Shown: positions 52,618 to 61,454 of the stretch, in pieces
How positions within the stretch are numbered: position 1 is the first letter of the stretch
Layout: each line of letters starts with the position of its first letter
Origin: Planctomycetota bacterium
GTDB lineage: Bacteria > Planctomycetota > Phycisphaerae > UBA1845 > PWPN01
Reading direction: 5' to 3'
NCBI GenBank assembly: GCA_029550525.1
Contig: JAKPHF010000010.1
Span: 1 to 61,454, forward strand
DNA: 61,454 nucleotides
The notes under the pieces: model-generated
The model's database searches: none
What the model was told of the DNA's origin: nothing
Seen by the model: the letters and a program-made list of their open reading frames with translations, nothing else
Program-made: the position numbers and the translations under genes

Positions 52618-53574
52618 ATGTCGGCGACCGTTTCGGTGCATACGTCTCTTCCCGATCCCCATGCCGCGGGGCACGCGGACCCGGCGCTGCGACCGTTGAT
52701 CGAGCGGTTCCTGACGAATCTGTGGTCGGAGGCCGGCCTGGCCGACGCGACCATCGCCGCTTACCGGCACGACCTGGAAGTCCTGGCCGAGTACCTCGCC
52801 CGCCGGCGGATCGTCTTCCGGCAACTCACACCGCAAGACGTCCAGAACTTTCTCGTGTATCTCAAGGAAGAGTGCGGCCTGGCGATCAGCTCCATCTCGC
52901 GGCGGTTGGTCGCGGTGAAGCTGTTCTGTCGATACGCGTGGCAGCACGGCCAGATCGACCAGGACGTGAGCATGCAGATCGAGATGCCCAAAAAGTGGCA
53001 TTACCTGCCGCGCGTGCTCAATCCCAAGCAGGTCGAAACACTGCTCTCCATGCCCGACGACGAAGACCCGCTGGCGCTGCGGGACCGGGCCGTGCTCGAG
53101 CTGTTCTACGCGAGTGGCTTGCGGGTGAGCGAACTGGTGGGGCTGCGGCTCGAGGACGTTCATCTCGACGTGGGCTACGTTCGATGCTTCGGCAAGGGCA
53201 GCAAGGAGCGGATCGTGCCCATGGGCCAGCAAGCCATCAACGCCGTCCGCGACTATCTCGAGCATCTTCGGCCGCAACTGGTCGATGGCACCGGCTGCAA
53301 CCGGCTGTTCCTCTCGCGCACGGGCAAGCCCTTCGATCGCACCAACTGCTGGCGGCTCGTGGTCAAATACGCTCGCCGCATGGGCGTGACCGGCAAGCTC
53401 TCACCCCACACGCTTCGTCACTGTTTCGCCACCCACCTGCTGTCCAACGGAGCGGACATCCGCATGGTCCAGGAGATGCTCGGCCACGCCGACATCGCCA
53501 CCACGCAGATCTACACGCACGTGGACAGCGCGAGACTCAAGGCCATTCATCAGAAGTTTCATCCGCGGCAGTAG
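52618..53574 (+). CDS. xerD: Tyrosine recombinase XerD
   Basis: The 318-residue recombinase resolves chromosome dimers at dif with XerC. The N-terminal SAM-like domain starts at PLIERFLTNLWSEAGLADAT. The catalytic domain has RHRH-type residues: Arg in SGLRVSELVGLRLEDV, Lys in FGKGSKERIVPMG, HTLRHCFATHLL (His, Arg), GHADIATTQIYTHV (His, then Tyr nucleophile). The ATG at 52618 is preferred over GTG 52609. No dif-like site is obvious in the window. A word-repeat hairpin follows. Confidence 0.92.
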   Translation: MSATVSVHTSLPDPHAAGHADPALRPLIERFLTNLWSEAGLADATIAAYRHDLEVLAEYLARRRIVFRQLTPQDVQNFLVYLKEECGLAISSISRRLVAVKLFCRYAWQHGQIDQDVSMQIEMPKKWHYLPRVLNPKQVETLLSMPDDEDPLALRDRAVLELFYASGLRVSELVGLRLEDVHLDVGYVRCFGKGSKERIVPMGQQAINAVRDYLEHLRPQLVDGTGCNRLFLSRTGKPFDRTNCWRLVVKYARRMGVTGKLSPHTLRHCFATHLLSNGADIRMVQEMLGHADIATTQIYTHVDSARLKAIHQKFHPRQ

Positions 53575-53596
53575 GAGCGCCGCCAGGCGGGAAGCT

Positions 53597-53704
53597 CGAA
53601 TGACGAAACCCGAATGACGAATAAATGTTCGGGCTCACAGCTCACAGCTTATAGCTCAGAGCTTCTTTGTCATTCGTCATTCGGATGTCGGATTTCGTCA
53701 TTTC
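53597..53704. repeat. Hairpin-forming GAATGACGAAT repeat with AGCTNACAGCT core
   Basis: tcgaatgacgaaacccgaat words (53597-53625) are mirrored by tcattcgtcattcggatgtc words (53667-53704). The loop (53634-53664) is built of agctcacagcttatagct words. It fills the gap between converging xerD and the CorC-like gene. Confidence 0.75.
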
Positions 53705-54985
53705 TCACGCGGGGGTCTTGTCCGGCACGACGGCAACCTGCAGGCGGTTGATGCGGCGCTCCTCGGCATCGATCACGCGCAGGCAGACGTTCCCCTGCCA
53801 GAGCTCCTCACCGGTGACGGGAATCTTGCCCAGCGTGCTGAAGACGTAGCCGCCGATGGTGTCGTAATCGTCGCCTTCGGGCAGGTCGATGCCCAGTTCA
53901 TCGTTGATTTCGTCGATGTGTACGCGGGCGTCGACCTCGAGCGTGTGCTCGTCGATGCGGCGGATGGGATCGGGCTCGGGCTCCTCGTACTCGTCGCTGA
54001 TCTCGCCGACGATCTCCTCCAGGATGTCCTCGATGGTGACCAGGCCGGCCGTTCCGCCGTACTCGTCGAGCACGATGGCCAGATGGACCTTCTGCATCCG
54101 CAGTTCCTGCAGCAGGTCAGAGATCCGCTTGGATTCGGGGACAAAGGGCACCTTGCGGACGAGGTCGGCGATGTTCACGTCGCCGTTGCTGTCCACCTCG
54201 AGCAGATCCTTGGCGTAGAGCACGCCGCGAATGTCGTCGAGGTTTTCCAGGTACACCGGGATGCGCGAATGCCCGGTGCGAGTGACCAGCTCGCGAGCTT
54301 CAGCGAGACTGGCCGAGGCGGACAACGCGACGATTTCGGTCCGCGGCGTCATGATCTCGCCCACGCTGGTGTCGCGCAGCTCGAGCACCGACTCGATCAT
54401 CTCGGCCTCGTTCTCGTGGACGGTGCCGGCGAGCTCGCCTTCACTGACCACGCCGAGAATCTCTTTTTCAATCTGCTCGGCCTCTTCCTGGGCGCCGTTG
54501 GGCTTGGGGATTCCGGCCAGCCGCCGGATCAGGCCGTCGGTCACTCGCTGCAAGGCGACCAGCGGATAGAGCACGCGCCACAAGAGAAACAGCACGGGCA
54601 GCGCGCGGGCGAGGAACGAACCGCCGCCGTAGCGAGCCCACGTGTTGGGGATGGCCACGCCGAACGTCATGGTCAGGGCGAGCCCGGCGACGAACACGAG
54701 TCCGTACTCGGCCGCAACCGAAAGACGCGGTCCCTGCTTGACGCCGAACAAATGATCGACCAGCAGCACCAGCGCCAGGATGCAACTGATCCGCACGAAC
54801 GAGAAGCTGAAGACCATCTCGTCGCGGGCGGCGATAAGCCGGTTGATTTGGTCGGTCTTGCCTTTGGCCTCCAACTGCTCAAACAGCCGGACGCGCGACA
54901 CTTGCTGTAGGGCGGCGATCGCCGTCGAGAACAACGTGATCGCGACCAGCAGGGCCACTCCTATTCCGATTTCCAAACCACTCAC
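53705..54985 (-). CDS. CorC/HlyC-type CNNM membrane protein
   Basis: The 426-residue product has a DUF21-like membrane half starting MSGLEIGIGVALLVAITLFS. Two CBS motifs follow (VGEIMTPRTEIVALSASASL, VLYAKDLLEVD, VLDEYGGTAGLVTIEDILEE). The CorC domain has ARVHIDEINDELGIDLPEGD and a GGYVFSTLGKIPV end. The canonical DUF21 loop motif is degenerate (AIPNTWARYG). It sits after ybeY with a 4-bp overlap, the classical phoH-ybeY-corC order, where CorC has been tied to Mg/Co efflux. The gene ends at a word-repeat hairpin shared with converging xerD. Confidence 0.87.
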   Translation of the reverse strand: MSGLEIGIGVALLVAITLFSTAIAALQQVSRVRLFEQLEAKGKTDQINRLIAARDEMVFSFSFVRISCILALVLLVDHLFGVKQGPRLSVAAEYGLVFVAGLALTMTFGVAIPNTWARYGGGSFLARALPVLFLLWRVLYPLVALQRVTDGLIRRLAGIPKPNGAQEEAEQIEKEILGVVSEGELAGTVHENEAEMIESVLELRDTSVGEIMTPRTEIVALSASASLAEARELVTRTGHSRIPVYLENLDDIRGVLYAKDLLEVDSNGDVNIADLVRKVPFVPESKRISDLLQELRMQKVHLAIVLDEYGGTAGLVTIEDILEEIVGEISDEYEEPEPDPIRRIDEHTLEVDARVHIDEINDELGIDLPEGDDYDTIGGYVFSTLGKIPVTGEELWQGNVCLRVIDAEERRINRLQVAVVPDKTPA

Positions 54986-55575
54986 AGACTGTTCCTTTGC
55001 TGTCCCGCAGACCGGCGAGATCCCGCCTTGGATTTGGGGGTTCTCGCCGTCTGGACCGGTCGCGCGGGCTCCGGTTTCCGTACCCGGAGGCTCGCTCGTT
55101 CGGCCGGGGCCGCCCGGCCGCTCAGCAGGTCCAGGATCCGGTTTTCCTCGCGGCGCATCCGCCGGCGTTCCTGCGGCGTCGCGTCCCGAAGGCCCAGCAG
55201 ATGCAGCACGCCGTGAATGATATAACGGGTCAATTCCTCGGACGGCTCCAGTCGTCGCCGGCGGGCCTCACGATAAGCCGTATCCGCCGACACGACGATT
55301 TCGCCCTCCACAGCGGGGTCGTCCGCGTCGTCGCGCAGATCGAATGTCAACACGTCGGTAGGGCTGGGGTCGTCCATGTATTCCTGATGCAGGCGGGCGA
55401 TTTGCGCATCATCCACGATCGCCACATTGAGCGCGGCGACCGGCCGACCGCCCAGGGCTTGCCGTACCGCCCGGCGGATCGCCGCTGTGGTCAGACCGTG
55501 GGCGGGTACCAGCCGACGGACGGTGACCGGCGGCTCGGTGCGGCGGGTTGCGCTTGGTCTTCCTGCCGCGCTCAC
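54982..55575 (-). CDS. ybeY: Endoribonuclease YbeY (variant zinc site)
   Basis: The 197-residue protein contributes to 16S rRNA maturation and ribosome quality control in bacteria. It shows the YMDDPSPTDVLTFDL strand region and the helix IIHGVLHLLGLRD. The family zinc motif is HGxLHLxGYDH. Here His121 and His125 are kept, while the third ligand position reads Asp131 (LGLRD, not YDH). Asp can bind zinc, so function may be retained. The C-terminal 45 residues are Arg/Lys/Pro-rich and likely disordered. It overlaps both neighbours by 4 bp. Confidence 0.88.
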   Translation of the reverse strand: MSAAGRPSATRRTEPPVTVRRLVPAHGLTTAAIRRAVRQALGGRPVAALNVAIVDDAQIARLHQEYMDDPSPTDVLTFDLRDDADDPAVEGEIVVSADTAYREARRRRLEPSEELTRYIIHGVLHLLGLRDATPQERRRMRREENRILDLLSGRAAPAERASLRVRKPEPARPVQTARTPKSKAGSRRSAGQQRNSL

Positions 55576-57989
55576 GACTGACCTGCAACCTCCACGGAAG
55601 GCGCCGCTGCGGGCCGGGACGCCGCCGACTCCTCGCCCGACTCTTGCTCTTGGGCGGGCTCCGACGACTCGGCCGGCTTACTCTTGTCCGCTGCCGGCGT
55701 CTTGCTCGGGTATTTGATGCGCCCGTGGTGAATGGCGCACAGACTCTTGACCAATGAACGCTCGACCAGGTTCAGCTCGCGCAGCGTGATGTCGCACTCG
55801 TCGAACTGCCCGTCATTGAGCCGGTCCATGATGATCTGATGGACCAGCGTCTCGATCCGGCCGGGCGTCGGCTCCGGCAACGCCCGCACGGCACCTTCGC
55901 AACTGTCGCAGATCATCAGGATCGCCGTTTCCTTCGATCGCGGCTTGGGGCCCGGATAGCGGAACTCGTTTTCGGATATCTGGTCATGCCGGCCCTTGAT
56001 CCGGGTATCCTTGGCCGCCTTCTCGCTGGCGGCGTGATGGAAGTACTTGATCACCGTCGTGCCGTGGTGCTCGGCGATGAACTGGTGCAGCACGCGAGGC
56101 AGGCCGTAAGCCCGAGCCATCTCGATCCCGTCCTTCACGTGACCCAGGATGATGAGCAGGCTCATGGTCGGACTGAGTTTGTCGTGCCGGTTCATCCGCG
56201 CTTCCTGGTTCTCGACGAAGTACTGGGGCTTCTGCACCTTGCCGATGTCGTGGTACAGGGCCCCGACGCGAGCGAGCAGGCCGTTGGCCCCGATTGCCGA
56301 TGAGGCTTCGTCGGCCATCTGGCTGAGGATCAGGGCGTGGCTGTACGTGCCAGGTGCCTCCTGAGCCAGTTTGCGAAGTAGCGGCTGACCGGCGTCGCAC
56401 CACTCCAGGAGCGTAAGGCTAGTGGCGATGCCGAAGATCCGCTCGTAATAGTGCAGGATGCCCTGGACGATGAAGCCGGCGGCGATGGCTGCGGAAGCCG
56501 CGGCGGTCGCATGCGCCAATACGTACTTGAGTTCCTGATCGTTGTACAGATGACCGAAGGCGCTGGTCAGCGCCGCAGCCACGCCGGCGACCAGCCCCAC
56601 GCCGATGATCTTGCCGCGCGTGCGCACTTCCCGCAGCGAGAAGACGGCAAATCCGCAAGCGGCCATCAGCGTGAGGAATAGCTCGATGTCGGCCCGCGAG
56701 GCCAGCGTGATCAGAATGGCCAGCACGCCGCACACGCCGAACGCAAATCGCTGGTTGTAGGCGATGGCCAGGAGCATGGCGGCCATCACCACAAACGCCA
56801 CCGAGAACTCGACCGGCGCATCCCACGACAGTTGCAGCCGCTCGTTGAGCCGGCTGAACAGAATCATGAGCGCACACAGGCCGGCCAACCCCAGGGCACG
56901 GCCCGGATTCTGGAAAATGCGTCCCTGATACGTCAGCGTGTACGTGGCCAGGCCGAACGTGACGATGAGCACCAGGCCGGCCGCGCCCAGCCGCTGTCGA
57001 AGCAGTTGCCGGCGCAGCACCGGGTCGGTCTTTTGATCTCTGAGGTACTGCTCGTGCTCGCGGGCGAGCAGATCCAGCTCGCTGCTGGTCAGCACGGTCC
57101 CGGCCTCGACGAGCAAATCACCTCGCTTGAACTTCGTCTTGAAGTCGGGCACCCGGGCCTGGGCGTCCTCGATTTCCTTATTGGTGGCTGCCTGATCGTA
57201 GCGCCAGAGAGCGTACATCCCCGGGTCTTCGCTGTCGTCGGGCGGCGAGATCGCTTTGGTGATGATGGCCGCGACCACCGGTTGCAGCGGTTCCGGGAAG
57301 ACTTCTTCGGCCAACTGCCGGGCTCGTTGCTGGACCCATTCGCGTTTCGTGTTGAACTGCAGCGTGGTGGTGGTGATCTCGATCCGTTCGTTGCCGCGCT
57401 GGAGGATCGACGTCCGCGGCGTGTGCTCGCGGAGGGTGGTCTTGGGCTGCTCGACGATGTACTCGTGCTGGAGCTTGTCCATGAGCTGGGCGACGAGGGC
57501 CTCGTAGGCTGTGCTCTCGTCCGTGCCCGCGTAAGTGCGCAGGAGTTGAACGGCCCGGTCGTCGAGGGCCAGCCCACGCGCGGAGGCCTCGGCCTTGATG
57601 TTCTCGGGATGTTCGGCCGTCTTGGCGAGCGTCAGCAGATCGGTCAACTGGGCGCGAATCTGATCGAGCGGCACCGGGTTGGCCAGATAGACGCGAGGCG
57701 CCGATGCGCGGGCAATCTGCTTTTCCTGTCGCGTCCGAGCCTGATCGTCAATCTCGAAGGCCACTCGCGCGAACTTGTCCTGGCCGATCTTCTGCTGGAG
57801 GCTATAGGGCAGGGACTCGCCGCCGGCCAGCAGAATGAGCATGATGGCGGCGGCAAACCCGATCCAGATGAGCACCACGAACGGGTTGATGCCCGACAGC
57901 GTACGCCGCCAGATGCTGCCGCGGTGTTCGTTCCGCTGCCGCTTGGCTTCGAGCCGGCGTATTTCGGATGTTTTGGGACGGCTGCTCAA
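55572..57989 (-). CDS. pgpH: 7TM-HD (PgpH-type) membrane phosphohydrolase
   Basis: The 805-residue protein has an N-terminal anchor ([19 protein letters not shown]) and a 7TMR-HDED-type extracytoplasmic region (about 60-320). A cluster of seven membrane helices runs about 330-530. The HD domain shows [42 protein letters not shown] and [13 protein letters not shown]. Family members degrade cyclic di-AMP. The tail (about 760-805) is acidic and disordered. It sits directly upstream of ybeY with a 4-bp overlap, as in many Gram-positive genomes. Confidence 0.9.
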   Translation of the reverse strand: MSSRPKTSEIRRLEAKRQRNEHRGSIWRRTLSGINPFVVLIWIGFAAAIMLILLAGGESLPYSLQQKIGQDKFARVAFEIDDQARTRQEKQIARASAPRVYLANPVPLDQIRAQLTDLLTLAKTAEHPENIKAEASARGLALDDRAVQLLRTYAGTDESTAYEALVAQLMDKLQHEYIVEQPKTTLREHTPRTSILQRGNERIEITTTTLQFNTKREWVQQRARQLAEEVFPEPLQPVVAAIITKAISPPDDSEDPGMYALWRYDQAATNKEIEDAQARVPDFKTKFKRGDLLVEAGTVLTSSELDLLAREHEQYLRDQKTDPVLRRQLLRQRLGAAGLVLIVTFGLATYTLTYQGRIFQNPGRALGLAGLCALMILFSRLNERLQLSWDAPVEFSVAFVVMAAMLLAIAYNQRFAFGVCGVLAILITLASRADIELFLTLMAACGFAVFSLREVRTRGKIIGVGLVAGVAAALTSAFGHLYNDQELKYVLAHATAAASAAIAAGFIVQGILHYYERIFGIATSLTLLEWCDAGQPLLRKLAQEAPGTYSHALILSQMADEASSAIGANGLLARVGALYHDIGKVQKPQYFVENQEARMNRHDKLSPTMSLLIILGHVKDGIEMARAYGLPRVLHQFIAEHHGTTVIKYFHHAASEKAAKDTRIKGRHDQISENEFRYPGPKPRSKETAILMICDSCEGAVRALPEPTPGRIETLVHQIIMDRLNDGQFDECDITLRELNLVERSLVKSLCAIHHGRIKYPSKTPAADKSKPAESSEPAQEQESGEESAASRPAAAPSVEVAGQS

Positions 57990-58119
57990 TGGCGTCGGCC
58001 CCGGCCACCGAAGGCGGCCCGGGCTGCTTGCTCCTTGTCACCAGGCGGGTGTCGCACCCATCCTTTCATCGTCCACCCGGACTGTTGGCGCCAGTTATAG
58101 GGCCGGCAGTCCGATAAAA

Positions 58120-59088
58120 TCACTCCCGCGGCCGTCCGCCAACCCGCGGCCGGGGATTGCCGTTTCCATAGGCTAGTACGATGTCCTGCACGAGGCGGTG
58201 CCGTACGATGTCCTCCTGGCTCAGCCGGATGATCCCGATGCCTTGCACGCCGGCCAACCGGCGCAGCGCGTCGGTCATGCCACTCGTCTCGGGACGCTCC
58301 AGGTCGATCTGGCTGTCGTCGCCGGTGATGATCATCTTGCTGTTGTGCCCGAGGCGGGTGAGGAACATGAGCATCTGCGAGGCGGTCGTGTTCTGGGCCT
58401 CGTCCAGAATGACGGCCGCGTTGTTCAGCGTGCGGCCTCGCATGAACGCCAACGGAGCGATCTCAATCACGTCGTTGCCGAGGAACCGGGCGACCTGCTC
58501 GTAGGGCATCATGTCGTACATCGCGTCGAACAACGGACGCAGGTACGGATTCACCTTGGCCTGCATGTCGCCGGGCAGAAAGCCCAGCTTTTCGCCCGCT
58601 TCGACGGCCGGACGCACGAGCACGACGCGGTGGATCCTGCCGGCCTTGAGCATGGAGATGGCCATGGCGACGGCCAGGTAAGTCTTGCCGCTGCCCGCCG
58701 GCCCGACACAGAACACCAGGTCGTTCTCGTGGATGGCTTCCAGATACGCACGCTGGCCCTCGGTCCGGGGCTGGATGTTGGCCGTCCGCGTGTACACTTC
58801 GATGCTGTCGCCGTTGCCGGCCTTCATGGAGTTTTGCTGCGAAGCGAGAATCAATTCGCTGACCTGCTCATCGGTGAGATAGTCTTGGTCGCGCAGCAGA
58901 CGCTGGAGGTCTTCAATAACGCTCGCCGCCTGGCCCACCGCTCGGGCGTGGCCTGAGAGTTTCAGCGTGGAATCCCGGGCGGAGATTTGCACACCCAGGG
59001 CGCCGCGGATCAGCCGGAGGTGTCGATCCGCCGAGCCGAAGAGGGCCGCTCGTTTGGCGGCGTCCTCGAGCGTGATGGTAAGTTCCAA
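58120..59088 (-). CDS. PhoH-like ATPase
   Basis: The 322-residue cytoplasmic P-loop protein of the PhoH family is implicated in RNA metabolism with YbeY. An N-terminal KH-like region (about 1-90) is followed by [20 protein letters not shown] (P-loop GPAGSGKT). Further motifs are [40 protein letters not shown] (Walker B) and [20 protein letters not shown]. Length is normal. It precedes pgpH by 130 bp in the same direction. Confidence 0.93.
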   Translation of the reverse strand: MELTITLEDAAKRAALFGSADRHLRLIRGALGVQISARDSTLKLSGHARAVGQAASVIEDLQRLLRDQDYLTDEQVSELILASQQNSMKAGNGDSIEVYTRTANIQPRTEGQRAYLEAIHENDLVFCVGPAGSGKTYLAVAMAISMLKAGRIHRVVLVRPAVEAGEKLGFLPGDMQAKVNPYLRPLFDAMYDMMPYEQVARFLGNDVIEIAPLAFMRGRTLNNAAVILDEAQNTTASQMLMFLTRLGHNSKMIITGDDSQIDLERPETSGMTDALRRLAGVQGIGIIRLSQEDIVRHRLVQDIVLAYGNGNPRPRVGGRPRE

Positions 59089-59182
59089 TTTGCCTTCGGT
59101 CTCCTATGGCCTCGCCGAGCTCGTGTCCCCGACCTTTGGGGGCAGTCTTTTGGGCGATATCTGATCTGGTCTCGGCTTACAA

Positions 59183-60112
59183 CTAATTGTAATCGATCCC
59201 CGCCCGTAATGTCATGGCTAACCAGGCAACCGGTGCGGCAAAAAGTGGGGAATCCAACAGGTCGAGCAGGCCCCCGAACGCCGGCACCAGCCGGCCGGAA
59301 TCCTTGATCTTCATGTCCCGCTTGAACGCCGATTCCACCAGGTCGCCCAGGTGGCCGACCACCGCCATAAGTGCCCCAAATCCAAGGGCTTGCAGCGGCG
59401 TGAAGGGCACGGCGAGCCCCGCCGGCCAGACCAGCACGCCACCGGCGGCAACCGCCATGGCCAGGACGATCGCTCCCGCGGCGCCTTCCACGGTTTTGCC
59501 CGGGCTGAGCCAGGGGGCCAGCTTGTGGCGGCCGAACAAAAGCCCGGTGAAGTAAGCGCCGATATCGCCCGCCTTGACCGTCAGCACGGCGTAGATCAGC
59601 ACCAGGGCGCCGGCCGGCCCCGGCGCCAGGCAGCGAATCCGCACCAGGAACGAGCCCAGCAACCCCAGGTAGACGAACAGGAGGATCGTCACGGCGATGT
59701 TGCTCAGCGCGCGGTCGGTGGTGCGTCGCATCAGGATAGCCAGACAGGTGCCCAGCGCGCCGCCACCCAGCCAGATGACGGTCGGGGAGACCTGATGGAC
59801 GGCCGGCGAGAACAGCGCACCGAGTCGGCCGAGCTGCTCATGCATCTCGATCCACGGGACCAGCACGAGACCCGCGGCGACGAACGCCGCCCACGCCGTC
59901 GCCGGCTGATGTCCGCCCGCCTGGCAGAGCCGGCCCATCTCGAAGGCGGCCAGGACCACGAGCAGGAGGGCCAGCAGCGTGATCGGCAGGGCGGCCAACC
60001 GTCCGGGGACAATCTCCCCCGTGCCAGGAGCCGATACACAGGCGTCCACGGCCACGATTCCCACGACCGCCGCCACCATCAACGTGCCGAACAAGAGTCT
60101 TTGCCAGAGCAT
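59183..60112 (-). CDS. cdsA: Phosphatidate cytidylyltransferase
   Basis: The 309-residue multi-helix membrane enzyme makes CDP-diacylglycerol for phospholipid synthesis. The C-terminal signature begins GDLVESAFKRDMKIKDSGRL and continues V-P-A-F-G-G-L-L-D-L-L-D. It thus keeps S-x-F-K-R, KD, GG and D-x-x-D but has Phe and Leu where many members have His and Arg (HGG, DR). I recall the same FGG..LD form in other planctomycetes and related phyla. The start at 60112 is chosen because a longer frame reads into repeat DNA. It is first in the cdsA-phoH-pgpH-ybeY-corC row. Confidence 0.88.
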   Translation of the reverse strand: MLWQRLLFGTLMVAAVVGIVAVDACVSAPGTGEIVPGRLAALPITLLALLLVVLAAFEMGRLCQAGGHQPATAWAAFVAAGLVLVPWIEMHEQLGRLGALFSPAVHQVSPTVIWLGGGALGTCLAILMRRTTDRALSNIAVTILLFVYLGLLGSFLVRIRCLAPGPAGALVLIYAVLTVKAGDIGAYFTGLLFGRHKLAPWLSPGKTVEGAAGAIVLAMAVAAGGVLVWPAGLAVPFTPLQALGFGALMAVVGHLGDLVESAFKRDMKIKDSGRLVPAFGGLLDLLDSPLFAAPVAWLAMTLRAGIDYN

Positions 60113-60598
60113 GGGGCCACAGTATGGCAGACCAACGGCCCGCTGGCCAGTGCTGTTCTCTTTTTTTCGACCACCGATAACACGGACGATCACGGATGAA
60201 AAAGCGCGAACCGCAGAGGTCGCAGAGGAGCACAGAGGCGAGCATCTCAGCTTTTCCTCTGCGATCCTCTGCGCCCCCTGTGGTGCATTCAATTCCAAGA
60301 AGCGTATGGTCTCGGCTGACGGGCCCGACGATCATCACATCCGTCGTTGCCCTCAACTCAGTCCTCGGATCTCAGGTCTAACGCCCACGAAGGTCGACAG
60401 GGGGCAGCGACTTGCCGCGTTCGAACGCGTGATGGCCGAGACGCAGGCGCGGACGGCTACGCGGATTCGCTGCCCTTGCGTGTTATCCAACCAGTGACGC
60501 ATGTGCTGTGGCCGCATGCGGGCCCCCAGGCCCCAGGGGAAAGACGTGAAAAAACTCCCGACCCCTTTATATTCAGCCGCAATGAAGCAGTCGGCTCC
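60113..60598. repeat. Gene-free interval with three word-repeat families
   Basis: 60170-60200 holds ccgataacacggacgatcac words. 60209-60239 (ccgcagaggtcgcagaggag and onward) is mirrored by cctctgcgatcctctgcg (60256-60275), forming a hairpin. 60352-60382 holds ctcagtcctcggatctcagg words. From 60383 to 60598 no gene or structure is seen. Confidence 0.65.
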
Positions 60599-61237
60599 TC
60601 AGTCATCGGCATTGAGCCCTCGACCGACCAGACAAGCCAGTGAGAGGCAGAAAAACCAACTGGAGTTAGTTGGCTCCGGCACGACTGTGAAACTCGTCAG
60701 GGGGCCTGCAAGCTCGAAATGGGTCTGTTCGAGCGGATTGTTCCCCTTCACCCCGAGTCCACCCTGGAACGACGCGAGTGGAAACGGGTTCATCGTGGGG
60801 AGCGCATCGCTGGTGAAGATGCTGCCCATGTGGCTGAACCAAACGCCCATCGAAAAGATCTCTATGCCTTCCCCAACCGTGAAGGCTGTCGAAGTTCCAA
60901 GCATCATGTCGTCGTAGAACTCGCCGAGCGCAACGCGCACATCACCGTTTCCCGCACCAGAGAACCACGAATAGGACCCTATATGGAGGGTCATTGAGAA
61001 CGCAGGACCGCCGTACTCGCCGATTGATGGGCTCGTATTAAGGTCGGGGGCATCAGAGTCGAACGTGAACCGTCCGGAGAAACCAGTTCCAGCATGAATG
61101 GAGCCGTCGAGCACGCCGGAAGGGTCGTTGAACGAGCCGACCACGCCCGTGAACTCGTAGGCCATCAACTCTGCTTTCGCCGGGCCGGTTAGCGCAAGCA
61201 AGGCGACCAACAATCCGGCCATGTGTACGTGTTTCAT
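60599..61237 (-). CDS. PEP-CTERM protein
   Basis: The 212-residue product has a signal peptide (about 1-23, ALLALTGPAKAE). A single beta-rich domain follows (YEFTGVVGSFNDPSGVLDGS, GFSGRFTFDSDAPDLNTSPS and SMTLHIGSYSWFSGAGNGDV). The C-terminal tail VPEPTNSSWFFCLSLAC has the Pro-Glu-Pro motif and a hydrophobic stretch, but it ends GRGLNADD, without the usual Arg cluster, so sorting may be impaired. The GC content is lower than in neighbouring genes. The ATG at 61237 (MKHVHMAG) begins the signal peptide. Its promoter presumably lies in the following 217 bp. Confidence 0.8.
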   Translation of the reverse strand: MKHVHMAGLLVALLALTGPAKAELMAYEFTGVVGSFNDPSGVLDGSIHAGTGFSGRFTFDSDAPDLNTSPSIGEYGGPAFSMTLHIGSYSWFSGAGNGDVRVALGEFYDDMMLGTSTAFTVGEGIEIFSMGVWFSHMGSIFTSDALPTMNPFPLASFQGGLGVKGNNPLEQTHFELAGPLTSFTVVPEPTNSSWFFCLSLACLVGRGLNADD

Positions 61238-61454
61238 GCCCCATTCCTCCTGTGCTCTTGGCGAAGACTGCCACGGAAAGATTTCTTCCTGTCGATTCGA
61301 CGATTGACCTACCAACCGAATCCTGCCCAGCGGCCGGTTCGCCGGCCTCCTTTGGTACTCCGCTCCCGATCGGCTCAGGAAGCCGCGGGCGAAGCAGGAA
61401 CCAGGGAAGCATGCCGGGCCAAGTGCAGTAGACAGGCACCGCCACGTGCGAGTC
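61238..61454. other. Upstream region of the PEP-CTERM gene, to the window edge
   Basis: It must hold the promoter of the minus-strand gene. A short near-palindrome, ggaaagatttcttcc (61275-61289), lies about 40 bp before the start and could be an operator. No gene is supported here. Confidence 0.35.

Overview
The window looks like a chromosomal piece of a Planctomycetes-type bacterium, perhaps from the Phycisphaerae side. This is inferred from gene content and style only: high GC, large secreted proteins with short Asp-rich dockerin-like tails (GDGDVD..DF), PEP-CTERM sorting tails, McsA/McsB outside Firmicutes, CdsA with a planctomycete-like signature, and many short repetitive palindromes between genes. 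No rRNA gene or other decisive marker is present.

Layout. 1-1810 is a scar zone: a truncated, frameshifted IS256-type transposase, a 400-bp palindrome-ended element carrying a gutted REP-associated (RAYT) transposase, an AT-richer two-gene island on the minus strand, and the 3' end of a lost secreted-protein gene. 2009-10581 is mostly housekeeping: trpE, a PTPS/QueD-family protein with an ExxHGH active site, mcsA-mcsB, a 3-methyladenine glycosylase, an Rrf2 regulator with a visible promoter and operator, and an MtaB-like methanol:corrinoid methyltransferase. 11162-22433 is a secreted-carbohydrate locus: a 1278-aa four-module dockerin protein read leftward, then a PEP-CTERM protein, a DUF5010-like glycosidase and a GxGYxYP-family protein read rightward. 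These proteins share modules, and one module is split by a copy of its neighbour. 22479-37971 is mixed: ATC-hydrolase-like protein, sugar-epimerase-like fold, DUF4139 protein, SGNH lipoprotein, UroD/MtaA-like methyltransferase, two CNNM/HlyC membrane proteins, a glycosyltransferase, tRNA-Val(CAC), a receiver-only response regulator, a double M16 peptidase and a cyclodeaminase/FchA protein.

38243-47479 is an exopolysaccharide assembly cluster on the minus strand (TPR/SPOR lipoprotein, Wza-like exporter, Wzz-like chain regulator, BY-kinase-like ATPase with a broken P-loop, O-antigen ligase, flippase, GT2). 47738-53574 carries an acyl-CoA-ligase-like enzyme, PEP carboxylase, a small Cys-rich protein and XerD. 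53705-60112 is a conserved minus-strand cluster, cdsA-phoH-pgpH-ybeY-corC, with 4-bp overlaps among the last three genes. 60599-61237 is another PEP-CTERM protein.

Three themes tie the window together. First, C1 metabolism: MtaB-like and MtaA/UroD-like methyltransferases plus the FchA-type cyclodeaminase are scattered here, but no corrinoid protein is seen. Second, cell-surface and extracellular polysaccharide biology. Third, at least nine families of short word-like repeats, mostly hairpin-forming, fill many gene gaps. They recur kilobases apart, sometimes identically, and sometimes supply the start or end of a reading frame. These repeats and the domain-in-domain insertion are the least ordinary things here.
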